Below, piece after piece: positions 1 to 5,635 of a stretch of DNA of 6,456 nucleotides. The notes beneath the pieces are model-generated. The model did not search any database. It saw only the letters and a program-made list of their open reading frames with translations, and was not told where the DNA came from. A program made the position numbers and the translations under genes. Source of the stretch: Methanobacteriota archaeon (lineage in GTDB: Archaea > Thermoplasmatota > Thermoplasmata > RBG-16-68-12); contig VBLV01000127.1 of NCBI GenBank assembly GCA_005879045.1, positions 1 through 6,456 on the forward strand, in the 5' to 3' direction. How positions within the stretch are numbered: the first letter of the stretch is position 1; each line of letters begins with the position of its first letter.

Positions 1-1511
1 TCCACGAGTTCTGCGACCACAAGGTCAAGTCGCGGACGTGCGCGTTCTTCACGCGGGACAACTCCGCGGTCGTCACGGCGGTCCTCCAACGCACGCTCCA
101 CGTGCAGGAGCTCGTCCGGGCGAGCGGGGCGTGTGGCGTCTGCCCGCACAAGGTCGCGATGGACGCGGCCTCGCGGGCGAATCTGGTCGTGTGCGACTAC
201 AACTATCTGTTCAGCGAGATCCTTGAGCGCTTCCTCCCGCGGCTGGGCCGCTCCCTGGACGACCTCGTGTTGATCGTCGACGAGGCCCACAACCTCCCGG
301 ACCGGATCCGGGGCCATCTGGGCGGCGACTTGTCGGTCCACGATCTGCTGAAGGCCGCGAAGGAAGCCCGCTCGATCGATGGGGAGGTGGCCCACCGGCT
401 CGTCGGCGTCGCGAAGGCGATCGAGCACTTCTTGCTCGTCGTCCGGTCCGAGCGCGTGGCCCGGAAGGAAGAGCTCCTCGACCTCGTCGAGGAAGGGCTC
501 GCGAAGGGCCGCGGCGGATCCCTCGGATACACGGACTTCGTCGAGATGGTCGCCTTCGCCGGCGAGGACGCGGTCCGGCACGGCCTCCCCTCGGCGTTGC
601 CCGAGGTCGCGGAATTCCTCACCCGCTGGCGGGAGCAGGACGTCGGCATCCTCCGGCTCATCGTCCCAGGCCACGAGGGGAAGTTCGCGTTCCGGCTGAT
701 GGACCCGAGCGTCCTGAGCAAGCACGTGTTCGACCGGGTGCACGCGAGCGTGCTGATGTCCGGCACCCTCTATCCGGCGGGTATGTACGCCGACCTCCTG
801 GGGATCGACCACGCTCGTCGCATGATCCGGACCTACGGGTCTCCGTTCCCGAAGACGAACCGCCTCCTGCTCGTGCACCCCGAGCTCACGACGTTGTACG
901 CCAAGCGGAGCGTGGAGATGCACGACCGGATGGCGCGACAGATCGCGGCCATCGCCGCCGCGGTGCCGGGCAACGTGGCGCTGTTCTTTCCGTCGTACGA
1001 GTTGCTCGAAGAGGCCCACTCGCGGTTCCTGGCACTCCGCGTCGGAAAGCGGATCTTGGTCGAGCGACCCGAGTGGACGAAGGCGCAACGGGACGGGTCG
1101 ATCGAGGCGTTGCGCGTCGCACGCCGCGAAGGCGGCGCGGTCTTGTTCGCCGTCCAGGGCGGATCGCTGAGCGAAGGCATCGACTACGAGGGCAACGTCC
1201 TCGCGGCGGTCGTCGTCGTGGGCCTCCCGCTGAGCCCGCCGAACGTCGAGGTCGAAGCGCTGAAGGACTACTACTGCCGCAAGTTCGGATTCGAGAAAGG
1301 ATACGACTACGCCTACGTCTTCCCGGCGGTGAACAAGGTCCTCCAGGCCGCGGGCCGTCCGATCCGGAGCGAGCGGGATCGGGCCGCGATCATCCTGTTG
1401 GAGGGACGCCTGCTCGAACCGCGGTATGCCCGTTGCCTGCCGCCCGACTTCGACCCGAGGCCGTCCCGAGAACCCGCACCCGAGGTCCGCGCATTCCTCG
1501 AAGCGTCGTGA
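1..1511 (+). CDS. xpd: XPD/Rad3-family DNA repair helicase, 5' end missing
   Basis: ATP-dependent superfamily 2 helicase of the XPD/Rad3 group, which unwinds DNA 5' to 3' and carries an iron-sulphur cluster. The frame is open from base 3, so the gene begins upstream; about 502 codons are visible, against roughly 600-650 residues in archaeal XPD. Walker A (motif I) lies outside the window. Visible are cysteine codons at 12, 39, 132, 141 and 192; those at 39 and 141, the latter followed by Pro, are 34 residues apart and fit the last two cluster ligands of XPD. Also visible are motif II DEAH (279-290), an Arch-like helical insert (about 350-650), motif III around SGTL (758-771), motif V around SEGIDYEG (1171-1194) and motif VI QAAGRPIR (1344-1367). 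A GTG at 102 is internal and would remove cluster cysteines. The gene ends with TGA 28 bp from the convergent acetyltransferase. The family call is firm; its role (repair or other) is inferred from the family. Confidence 0.93.
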   Translation, partial: HEFCDHKVKSRTCAFFTRDNSAVVTAVLQRTLHVQELVRASGACGVCPHKVAMDAASRANLVVCDYNYLFSEILERFLPRLGRSLDDLVLIVDEAHNLPDRIRGHLGGDLSVHDLLKAAKEARSIDGEVAHRLVGVAKAIEHFLLVVRSERVARKEELLDLVEEGLAKGRGGSLGYTDFVEMVAFAGEDAVRHGLPSALPEVAEFLTRWREQDVGILRLIVPGHEGKFAFRLMDPSVLSKHVFDRVHASVLMSGTLYPAGMYADLLGIDHARRMIRTYGSPFPKTNRLLLVHPELTTLYAKRSVEMHDRMARQIAAIAAAVPGNVALFFPSYELLEEAHSRFLALRVGKRILVERPEWTKAQRDGSIEALRVARREGGAVLFAVQGGSLSEGIDYEGNVLAAVVVVGLPLSPPNVEVEALKDYYCRKFGFEKGYDYAYVFPAVNKVLQAAGRPIRSERDRAAIILLEGRLLEPRYARCLPPDFDPRPSREPAPEVRAFLEAS

Positions 1512-1514
1512 CCG

Positions 1515-1541
1515 AGACAGCACCGCGGTGGCTGCCTGTCT
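1515..1541. other. inverted repeat between convergent genes
   Basis: AGACAG (1515-1520) and CTGTCT (1536-1541) are perfect 6-bp inverted arms. They enclose the 10-bp perfect palindrome CACCGCGGTG (1521-1530). It sits exactly in the 28-bp gap between the stop codons of the helicase and the acetyltransferase and overlaps the latter's TAG. It could form a small hairpin at the 3' end of either transcript. There is no T-run on either side, so it does not look like a standard archaeal terminator. Function is inferred from position only. Confidence 0.3.
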
Positions 1542-2028
1542 ACGACCGAGGCCGGCCCACAGGGCGAGCCAACCATCGTCGAAAGTGGATGAGCCGTTCC
1601 CTCTCTTCGTACCCGATGGCGAGGTGCGCCCGAAGGCTGACCTCGTTCTCGAGGAGACAATCGGATCCCATCTCCGTGCAACCGCGTTCGCGGGCCCAAC
1701 GTTCCGCGGTGCGGATGAGCCGGCGACCGTCTCCGTGCCGACGGACGTCGGCGTCGACGTACCAACCCTCGACGTAGCCGACCGGGCTCGTGTCGCACCC
1801 GTCGGCATGGGGGCGGATCGTCGCCTCCACGAACCCCGCGAGCCCCCCACTCGGGCGCGCGACAACGTAGGCCACGGCTCCTTTCCCCCGCAGGTATTCG
1901 TCCATCTCTTCGCGGTGCTTCGCGTGGGTCTCGTCGGGCCAGAGCGCCGCCCGCATTCGTAGCCACTCCGGTCGATCGCCCTGGCTGGCGCGACGGATGG
2001 GGAGCGTCCCCTGTTTCGGTTTGGTCAT
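1540..2028 (-). CDS. GNAT acetyltransferase, aminoglycoside 6'-N-acetyltransferase-like
   Basis: Predicted acetyl-CoA-dependent N-acetyltransferase of 162 residues, the usual size for this group. The N-terminal IRRAS and a LWPDE stretch (29-33), the segment GFVEATIR (65-72), the GCDTSP-YVEGWYV region (77-91), the acetyl-CoA pyrophosphate-binding motif RRHGDG (96-101) and the end segment SLRAH-IGYEERER-FRRWL (131-153) follow the layout of chromosomal AAC(6')-I enzymes, which acetylate the 6'-amino group of aminoglycosides. I chose the ATG at 2028 over the in-frame ATG at 2079 because the family begins just before the IRRA strand and a GGTG Shine-Dalgarno-like element lies four bases upstream. 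The gene is alone on this strand, between helicase and bud32. The fold is secure. The substrate is not: archaeal homologues may modify another amine, and resistance should not be assumed. Confidence 0.85.
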   Translation of the reverse strand: MTKPKQGTLPIRRASQGDRPEWLRMRAALWPDETHAKHREEMDEYLRGKGAVAYVVARPSGGLAGFVEATIRPHADGCDTSPVGYVEGWYVDADVRRHGDGRRLIRTAERWARERGCTEMGSDCLLENEVSLRAHLAIGYEERERLIHFRRWLARPVGRPRS

Positions 2029-2050
2029 CGGCCACCCGATGGACGAGGCG

Positions 2051-2066
2051 ATGAAAGGTTTTTCTC
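2051..2066. promoter_or_regulatory. AT-rich divergent promoter patch
   Basis: The 59-bp gap between the divergent acetyltransferase and bud32 starts contains one AT-rich patch. The T-run at 2059-2063 is centred 27 bp before the bud32 GTG, the distance expected of an archaeal TATA element when the transcript starts at the start codon. On the other strand the same patch reads as a possible weak TATA element for the acetyltransferase. It is a poor match to a classical TATA box, so the call rests on position and base composition. Confidence 0.4.
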
Positions 2067-2087
2067 GGCCGCCTCGCATCGCGCCGC

Positions 2088-2699
2088 GTGCTCGTCAAGC
2101 GGGGCGCGGAGGCCGAGCTCCGACGAACGGAGTTCCTGGGACGGCCCGCCATCGAAAAGCATCGCGTATCCAAAGCGTATCGTCTCGAGGTGCTCGACGA
2201 TGCGTTGCGCGGCTCCCGGATCCGCCACGAAGCACGTCTCATGTCGGAAGCCCGAGCGGCCGGAGTCGCAGTGCCGATTCTCTACGACGTCAATCTGGTC
2301 GAGAACAAGATCATCATGGAGTTCATCGACGGTCCGACCGCGAAGGATGTCCTCGACAAGGGCGGCCCGGCGGCGATGAAGGTCGCACGCGGGATCGGCG
2401 AGATCGTCGGTCGCCTCCATCGGGCCGGGATCGTCCACGGCGATCTGACGACCTCGAACATGATCGTCCGCGATAGCCGGATCGTGATGATCGACTTCAG
2501 CCTGGGCGGAAAGGATGACGGGGCGGAAGCCCGCGGTGTCGACCTCCATCTCCTCAAAGAGGGACTCGGGAGCGCGCACGCACGGGCCGCGTCATACTAT
2601 CGGGAGGCGCTCCGGGGGTATCTCGAGACGATGGGGAAAGCGGCCGGCGAGGTCATCGCGAAAGTGAAGGAGATCGAATCGCGAGGTCGATACACCTGA
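2088..2699 (+). CDS. bud32: Bud32 atypical kinase/ATPase of the KEOPS complex
   Basis: Small atypical kinase/ATPase (203 residues) that works with Kae1, Cgi121 and Pcc1 in the KEOPS complex to make the t6A modification at position 37 of ANN-decoding tRNAs. The N-terminal RGAEAEL segment (5-11), likely ATP-binding Lys24, catalytic loop HGDLTTSN (117-124) with Asp119 and Asn124, the metal-binding IDFSL (135-139) and the short basic tail ending RGRYT are all typical of archaeal Bud32. GTG at 2088 places the conserved RGAEA segment right at the start. An in-frame TGA at 2052 rules out fusion to an upstream Kae1 domain, although Kae1-Bud32 fusions are common in Euryarchaeota. No Shine-Dalgarno sequence is seen; the T-run 27 bp upstream suggests a leaderless transcript. 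Its TGA overlaps the CTG start proposed for rdgB, so the two are probably co-transcribed. Very confident. Confidence 0.96.
   Translation: MLVKRGAEAELRRTEFLGRPAIEKHRVSKAYRLEVLDDALRGSRIRHEARLMSEARAAGVAVPILYDVNLVENKIIMEFIDGPTAKDVLDKGGPAAMKVARGIGEIVGRLHRAGIVHGDLTTSNMIVRDSRIVMIDFSLGGKDDGAEARGVDLHLLKEGLGSAHARAASYYREALRGYLETMGKAAGEVIAKVKEIESRGRYT
2683..2687 (+). promoter_or_regulatory. Shine-Dalgarno sequence deciding the rdgB start
   Basis: GAGGT at 2683-2687, inside the last codons of bud32, lies eight bases before CTG 2696. The longer stretch GAGGTCGA matches seven of eight bases of the ideal GAGGTGAT. It is only two bases from the in-frame ATA at 2690, too close to serve it. It therefore favours CTG as the rdgB start. 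Confidence 0.6.
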
Positions 2700-3253
2700 T
2701 CGCCTTCGTCACGACGAACGAGGGCAAGTTCCGCGAGGTCTCGGCGAAGCTTGTCGAGGCCCACATCAAGCTGGTCCACGAGGATCGTTCCTATCCGGAG
2801 ATTCAGACGGACCGTCTCGAGAAGGTCGTCCGGTTCGCGGCGACCGTCCTCGACGATCAGATCCGCGGGGACTACCTCATCGATGACTCCGGATTGTTCA
2901 TCGAAGAGTTTGGCGGCTTCCCGGGCGTGTACTCGTCGTACGTATACAAGCGCCTCGGCTGTGCAGGCGTCCTGAAGTTGCTGCACGGGGCCCGAAACCG
3001 TGCGGCCCGGTTCGAGACCGTGTTCCTCCTGCGGACGGCGGACGACCACGAGGTCTTCCATGGGGAATGCCGCGGGTCGATTCCAGAGCGGGAGCGCGGG
3101 AGCGGCGGATTCGGTTTCGATCCGATCTTCGTCCCGGATGGCGCGACGAAGACGTTCGCAGAGATGACCGTGGCCGAGAAGAACGCGATGTCGCATCGCG
3201 CGAAGGCCGTCGAAGCATTGGCCGAACGCATCAGGGCGCCGAAGGAACGTTGA
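2696..3253 (+). CDS. rdgB: Non-canonical purine NTP pyrophosphatase (RdgB/HAM1), CTG start
   Basis: Hydrolyses ITP, dITP and XTP to monophosphates, keeping deaminated purines out of RNA and DNA. From CTG 2696 the protein is 185 residues, the normal family length. It carries the N-terminal substrate loop TTNEGKF (6-12), the acidic catalytic motif DDSGL (63-67), the GGFPG turn (73-77), the base-binding GFGFDPIF (138-145) and the C-terminal SHRAKA (166-171). No ATG, GTG or TTG in this frame lies upstream of the first motif. The first conventional start, TTG 2894, falls inside DDSGL and would delete a third of the enzyme. CTG overlaps the bud32 stop as CTGA and has a good Shine-Dalgarno sequence eight bases upstream, so I take it as the start. 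An A-to-C sequencing error in an original ATGA is the main alternative. Function is very secure; the start codon is less so. Confidence 0.92.
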   Translation: MIAFVTTNEGKFREVSAKLVEAHIKLVHEDRSYPEIQTDRLEKVVRFAATVLDDQIRGDYLIDDSGLFIEEFGGFPGVYSSYVYKRLGCAGVLKLLHGARNRAARFETVFLLRTADDHEVFHGECRGSIPERERGSGGFGFDPIFVPDGATKTFAEMTVAEKNAMSHRAKAVEALAERIRAPKER

Positions 3254-3274
3254 TACGTCGTCACGAGTTGCGTC

Positions 3275-3279
3275 GAGGG
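3275..3279 (+). promoter_or_regulatory. Shine-Dalgarno sequence for the epimerase
   Basis: GAGGG at 3275-3279 lies six bases before GTG 3286. It supports that start over the in-frame TTG codons at 3250 and 3268, which lack such a site. Confidence 0.55.
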
Positions 3280-3285
3280 AGACCC

Positions 3286-4254
3286 GTGGCCCGACCCAAA
3301 GTCGTCATCACCGGCGGTGCGGGGTTCATCGGCAGCCACGTCGCGGACGCGCTCGTGGGCCAAGCCGAGGTCGTCGCGGTTGATCATCTGAGAGCCGGGA
3401 AGCGAGCGAACCTCGCGAAGGCCATCCAGGCGGGGGCGACGCTCGTCAAACGCGATCTCCTCCGCGGCGACTTGCGTCCGATTTTCCGACGCGCCGAGGT
3501 CGTCTACCACTTTGCCGCAAACCCGGATGTCCGCCTGGACCGTCGAGGGACGAAGCCCACGATCGATGAGAACATCGTCGCGACGCATCGAGTCTTGGAA
3601 GCGTGCCGGGCGGCCTCGGTCCCGCGCATCGTGTTCCCCTCGACATCGACCGTGTACGGAGAGGCCAAGGTCGTTCCGACGCCAGAAGACTACAGTCCGT
3701 TCGAGCCGATCTCCCTTTACGGCGCTTCGAAGCTCGCAGGCGAGGCGCTTCTTTCCGCCTACGCCCACTCGTTCGGCGTTCGGGCTCTCGTCTTCCGCCT
3801 GGCCAACGTCGTCGGCCCGAGGAGCGGCCATGGCGTCGTCGTCGACCTCGTCCGCAAACTCGCTCGGAATCCGAAACGGCTCGAGATCCTCGGATCCGAT
3901 CCCGGCACGGCAAAGTCGTATGTCCACCTGGACGATGTTCTGACCGGGATTCGCGCTGGCGAGCGGGGGACGTCGGAACCGTTCTCCGTGTACAACTTGG
4001 GGAGCGAGGATGCGATCACGGTGCGAACGATCGCGGATGCGATCTGCCAGGAGCTCGGCCTCGACGGGGTCGAGTACGCATGGACCGGCGGGGCGGGAGG
4101 GGGCCGCGGGTGGACCGGGGACGTGCGGACGATGCAGCTCGCGGTCGACCGGCTGAAACGGACGGGATGGCGACCGAGGAAGACGAGCGAGCAGGCAGTG
4201 CGCGCGGCCGCACGAGATGCATGGTCCTCGATCCGCGAGCCGCGGGGCGCGTAG
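3286..4254 (+). CDS. NAD-dependent NDP-sugar epimerase/dehydratase (GalE-like)
   Basis: Extended short-chain dehydrogenase of 322 residues acting on a nucleotide sugar, probably as a UDP-hexose 4-epimerase. The Rossmann motif GGAGFIG (10-16), the cofactor-binding acidic Asp33, the conserved AANPDV (77-82), the serine/threonine catalytic segment STSTVYG (119-125), the YGASK active-site pair Tyr145/Lys149 and the RLANVVGP segment after it are all in order. The C-terminal half has YVHLDDV and GWTGDV, which contact the sugar nucleotide in this family. GTG 3286 is preferred because MARPKVVITGG is a typical start and a GAGGG site lies six bases upstream. TTG 3250, overlapping the rdgB stop as TTGA, is an alternative adding 12 residues. 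It probably closes the bud32-rdgB operon, 32 bp after rdgB. Likely role: precursors for glycans or glycolipids. Substrate cannot be fixed from sequence; a dehydratase is possible. Confidence 0.88.
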   Translation: MARPKVVITGGAGFIGSHVADALVGQAEVVAVDHLRAGKRANLAKAIQAGATLVKRDLLRGDLRPIFRRAEVVYHFAANPDVRLDRRGTKPTIDENIVATHRVLEACRAASVPRIVFPSTSTVYGEAKVVPTPEDYSPFEPISLYGASKLAGEALLSAYAHSFGVRALVFRLANVVGPRSGHGVVVDLVRKLARNPKRLEILGSDPGTAKSYVHLDDVLTGIRAGERGTSEPFSVYNLGSEDAITVRTIADAICQELGLDGVEYAWTGGAGGGRGWTGDVRTMQLAVDRLKRTGWRPRKTSEQAVRAAARDAWSSIREPRGA

Positions 4255-4263
4255 GCGACAACG

Positions 4264-4270
4264 TATTTAT
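4264..4270 (+). promoter_or_regulatory. TATA box of the tRNA-Pro gene
   Basis: TATTTAT stands out in very GC-rich surroundings just after the epimerase stop. It is centred 31 bp before the first tRNA base, so transcription starting about 26 bp downstream would leave a leader of about five nucleotides for RNase P to remove. Confidence 0.65.
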
Positions 4271-4297
4271 CGCGTGTCCCGGTTCGTCCGAGTATCT

Positions 4298-4392
4298 GGG
4301 GCTGTGGGGTAGCTTGGTCTATCCTTCGGGCTTTGGGACCCCTCACAGGGGCAGAAGAGCCTGCGACGGCAGTTAAAATCTGCCCAGCCCCA
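4298..4392 (+). tRNA. tRNA-Pro(TGG) with a 20-nt intron at 37/38
   Basis: A complete cloverleaf forms once a 20-base intron is removed, giving a 75-nt tRNA. The acceptor GGGGCTG (4298-4304) pairs perfectly with CAGCCCC (4385-4391), followed by discriminator A4392. The D arm has A14, the GG pair at 4316-4317 and A21. The anticodon stem CGGGC (4327-4331) pairs with GCCTG (4359-4363) with one G-T wobble. The loop is TTTGGG plus A4358, giving anticodon TGG (4334-4336), which reads proline CCN codons. The T stem GGCAG/CTGCC (4368-4372, 4380-4384) is perfect. CCA is not encoded. One oddity is that T-loop position 56 (4375) is A instead of the nearly universal C. Everything else looks functional. 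The proline assignment is supported by the GGG-TAGCTTGGTCTATCC D-arm style of archaeal tRNA-Pro. Confidence 0.92.
4338..4357 (+). other. archaeal bulge-helix-bulge tRNA intron
   Basis: Intron after position 37 of tRNA-Pro. TTTG (4332-4335) pairs with CAGA (4352-4355) as the 4-bp central helix, with one T-G wobble. It is flanked by 3-base bulges GGA (4336-4338) and AGA (4356-4358). Inside, CCCC (4339-4342) pairs with GGGG (4348-4351) around the loop TCACA; outside is the anticodon stem. Cutting after the second base of each bulge gives exactly this 20-base intron, the standard for the archaeal splicing endonuclease. Confidence 0.9.
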
Positions 4393-4423
4393 CTCCACGC
4401 GACCGACCAAAATCGGATATGGC

Positions 4424-4428
4424 GGAGG
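4424..4428 (+). promoter_or_regulatory. strong Shine-Dalgarno sequence before the 4436 gene
   Basis: GGAGG at 4424-4428, seven bases before ATG 4436. It fixes that start and shows the gene has a 5' leader. A TATA-like AAAAT (4409-4413) centred 25 bp before the ATG is too close if a leader is present; TTAAAAT (4373-4379) in the tRNA T loop is an alternative, or the gene is read through from the tRNA promoter. Confidence 0.6.
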
Positions 4429-4435
4429 GAATTCG

Positions 4436-4909
4436 ATGGCGCGGAAACTCACGACGGCAGAGAGGCGATGGCATCGCAAGATGGCTGCGGGTCTGTTCAA
4501 CGAGGTCTGGCGACTCCTCGAGAAAAAGCGCACGCCGGCGGAAGACGACCGGATGATCCACGCGGCGCATGCGTCCCGCTACCATTGGGGTGAGGTCGGG
4601 ACCCCGGTGAATCTCGCGATCGGGGAGTGGCAGATTTCTCACGTCTACGCCGTCCTCGATCGACCGGAACCCGCGACGTATCACGCGGTCCGGTCCCTCG
4701 CGACCTGCAAAGAAAACGGCATCGACGACTTCCCACTCGCCTTCGCCTACGAGGCCCTCGCACGCGCCGACGCGGTGGCCGGTCGGAAGCGCGACCTCCG
4801 GCGGCATCTGGCCCTGGCGCGAGAGGTTGGCTCGAGGATCAAGGACAAAGAAGACCGCGACCTCCTGTTCCAGGACCTCAAGTCGATTCGACCCGGGCTG
4901 CGTCGTTGA
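4436..4909 (+). CDS. conserved-looking helical protein of unknown function
   Basis: A 157-residue soluble protein with no signal peptide or membrane segment. I cannot assign a function. It is almost entirely alpha-helical by composition, with a pattern reminiscent of TPR-like helix pairs: helices around 8-30, 35-50, 60-75, 79-94, 99-116 and 118-135. The most distinctive part is a His- and aromatic-rich stretch at 41-51, IHAAHASRYHW, followed by GEWQISHVYAVL (63-74) and DDFPLAFAYEALARA (97-111). Such evenly spaced His, Trp and Tyr residues look conserved and may line a pocket or bind metal; that is inference. I have seen similar uncharacterised proteins with the HAAHASRYHW-type motif in bacteria, from memory only. 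The start is set by ATG with a strong GGAGG upstream. It follows the tRNA gene by 43 bp and its 3' end overlaps dph6 by 32 bp tail to tail. Confidence 0.85.
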   Translation: MARKLTTAERRWHRKMAAGLFNEVWRLLEKKRTPAEDDRMIHAAHASRYHWGEVGTPVNLAIGEWQISHVYAVLDRPEPATYHAVRSLATCKENGIDDFPLAFAYEALARADAVAGRKRDLRRHLALAREVGSRIKDKEDRDLLFQDLKSIRPGLRR

Positions 4910-5591
4910 GTCCTTCATGCCGTTTCGGCACGAGTCGGGCCTCGTCGACGCGCCACACCCCGGCCGTGCCTCTCCAATCCGGCGTCGCATGCACGATGTC
5001 AATCGCCTGCTCGAAGGGAGGGGCATCAAGGACGAGCGTCTCGAACTCCCCGCCTTCCCCGCACGGGTGGACGCCCCGCGTTTCCTGCAGCCAGAGGAGA
5101 TCCCGGATGACGCGATCGTCCCATCGCCGGCCGAGCCAGCTCGCGTCGAGGCCCTCCGCCGACACGCTGGAGAAGGCGATGTCGAAGCCTGCCTCGAGAT
5201 AATCGTACACGAGTCGCCTCGGGTCGCGGCGCCAGAGCGGCGCGAAGACGCGGAGCCCGATCTCCTCGGCGATCCGATTCAACCGGGCGTGCTGATAGTC
5301 CGACGCGATGGCCCCGACGACCACGCCGTCCACGTCAATCCGGTGGGCGATTCGTCGCAACGCGTCGAGCTCGCCCTCCTCCCCCGTCGCGGCGGTCTCG
5401 CGGACCAGGGGGATTCGCATCGCCTCCGCCTGGAGCGGGGTGAGGTGCAGGTTCGGCGTGTGGAAGAGCATCGAGTCGCGGTCCTCCGGCGCGATCGAGA
5501 GGAGATGCGTCACGTCCCAACCCCGTTGCGTCGCGACGTAGGTCGCATAGGTGGAGTCCTTGCCACCGGAGAACAGGCTGGCCACGCGCAC
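4878..5591 (-). CDS. dph6: Diphthine--ammonia ligase (Dph6 family)
   Basis: ATP-dependent amidase that completes diphthamide on the histidine of elongation factor 2, using ammonia; this modification is found only in archaea and eukaryotes. The 237-residue length is typical of the archaeal enzyme. The N-terminal PP-loop SGGKDST (8-14) binds ATP, and the family signatures GAIASDYQHAR (93-103), LWRRDP (119-124) and GEGGEFETLVLDAP (178-191) are intact. GTG 5591 is chosen since family members start two or three residues before the ALFSGGKD strand; GTG 5585 is the only close rival. No Shine-Dalgarno sequence is seen, while a CTTTTC element centred 26-27 bp upstream suggests a leaderless transcript. 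It is divergent from the creatininase-like gene across a repeat-bearing region and overlaps the helical-protein gene by 32 bp at the 3' end. Some members of this ATP-pyrophosphatase family have other roles, but Dph6 is the best call. Confidence 0.9.
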   Translation of the reverse strand: MRVASLFSGGKDSTYATYVATQRGWDVTHLLSIAPEDRDSMLFHTPNLHLTPLQAEAMRIPLVRETAATGEEGELDALRRIAHRIDVDGVVVGAIASDYQHARLNRIAEEIGLRVFAPLWRRDPRRLVYDYLEAGFDIAFSSVSAEGLDASWLGRRWDDRVIRDLLWLQETRGVHPCGEGGEFETLVLDAPPFEQAIDIVHATPDWRGTAGVWRVDEARLVPKRHEGLNDAARVEST

Positions 5592-5614
5592 GGGAGTCGC
5601 AGGCCCATGGAGGG

Positions 5615-5620
5615 GAAAAG
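5615..5620 (-). promoter_or_regulatory. TATA-like element of dph6
   Basis: Reads CTTTTC on the minus strand, centred 26-27 bp before the GTG start. The same spacing is seen before bud32 and the creatininase-like gene. It is a weak TATA match; the call depends on the repeated spacing and the lack of a Shine-Dalgarno sequence. Confidence 0.4.
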
Positions 5621-5635
5621 GCTTCGGGAACCGAT

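Noticed and set aside
1313..2242. 309-codon minus-strand open frame across the helicase end, acetyltransferase and bud32 start
   Set aside because: It overlaps three recognised genes in other frames and shows only low-complexity Arg/Ser/Pro-rich sequence.
2894..3253. A shortened rdgB starting at TTG 2894, or a degraded rdgB pseudogene
   Set aside because: The frame is open and fully conserved upstream to 2696, including TTNEGKF and DDSGL, so the gene is intact with an unusual start.
3067..3285. N-terminal extension of the epimerase into rdgB
   Set aside because: The extra residues overlap rdgB by nearly 190 bp, are Arg-rich and lie before a standard Rossmann N-terminus with its own ribosome binding site.
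4327..4363. Reading the tRNA as intronless with anticodon TTG (Gln)
   Set aside because: Without the intron the anticodon stem CGGGC cannot pair properly with CCCCT. With it, the stem and a full BHB form and the anticodon is TGG.
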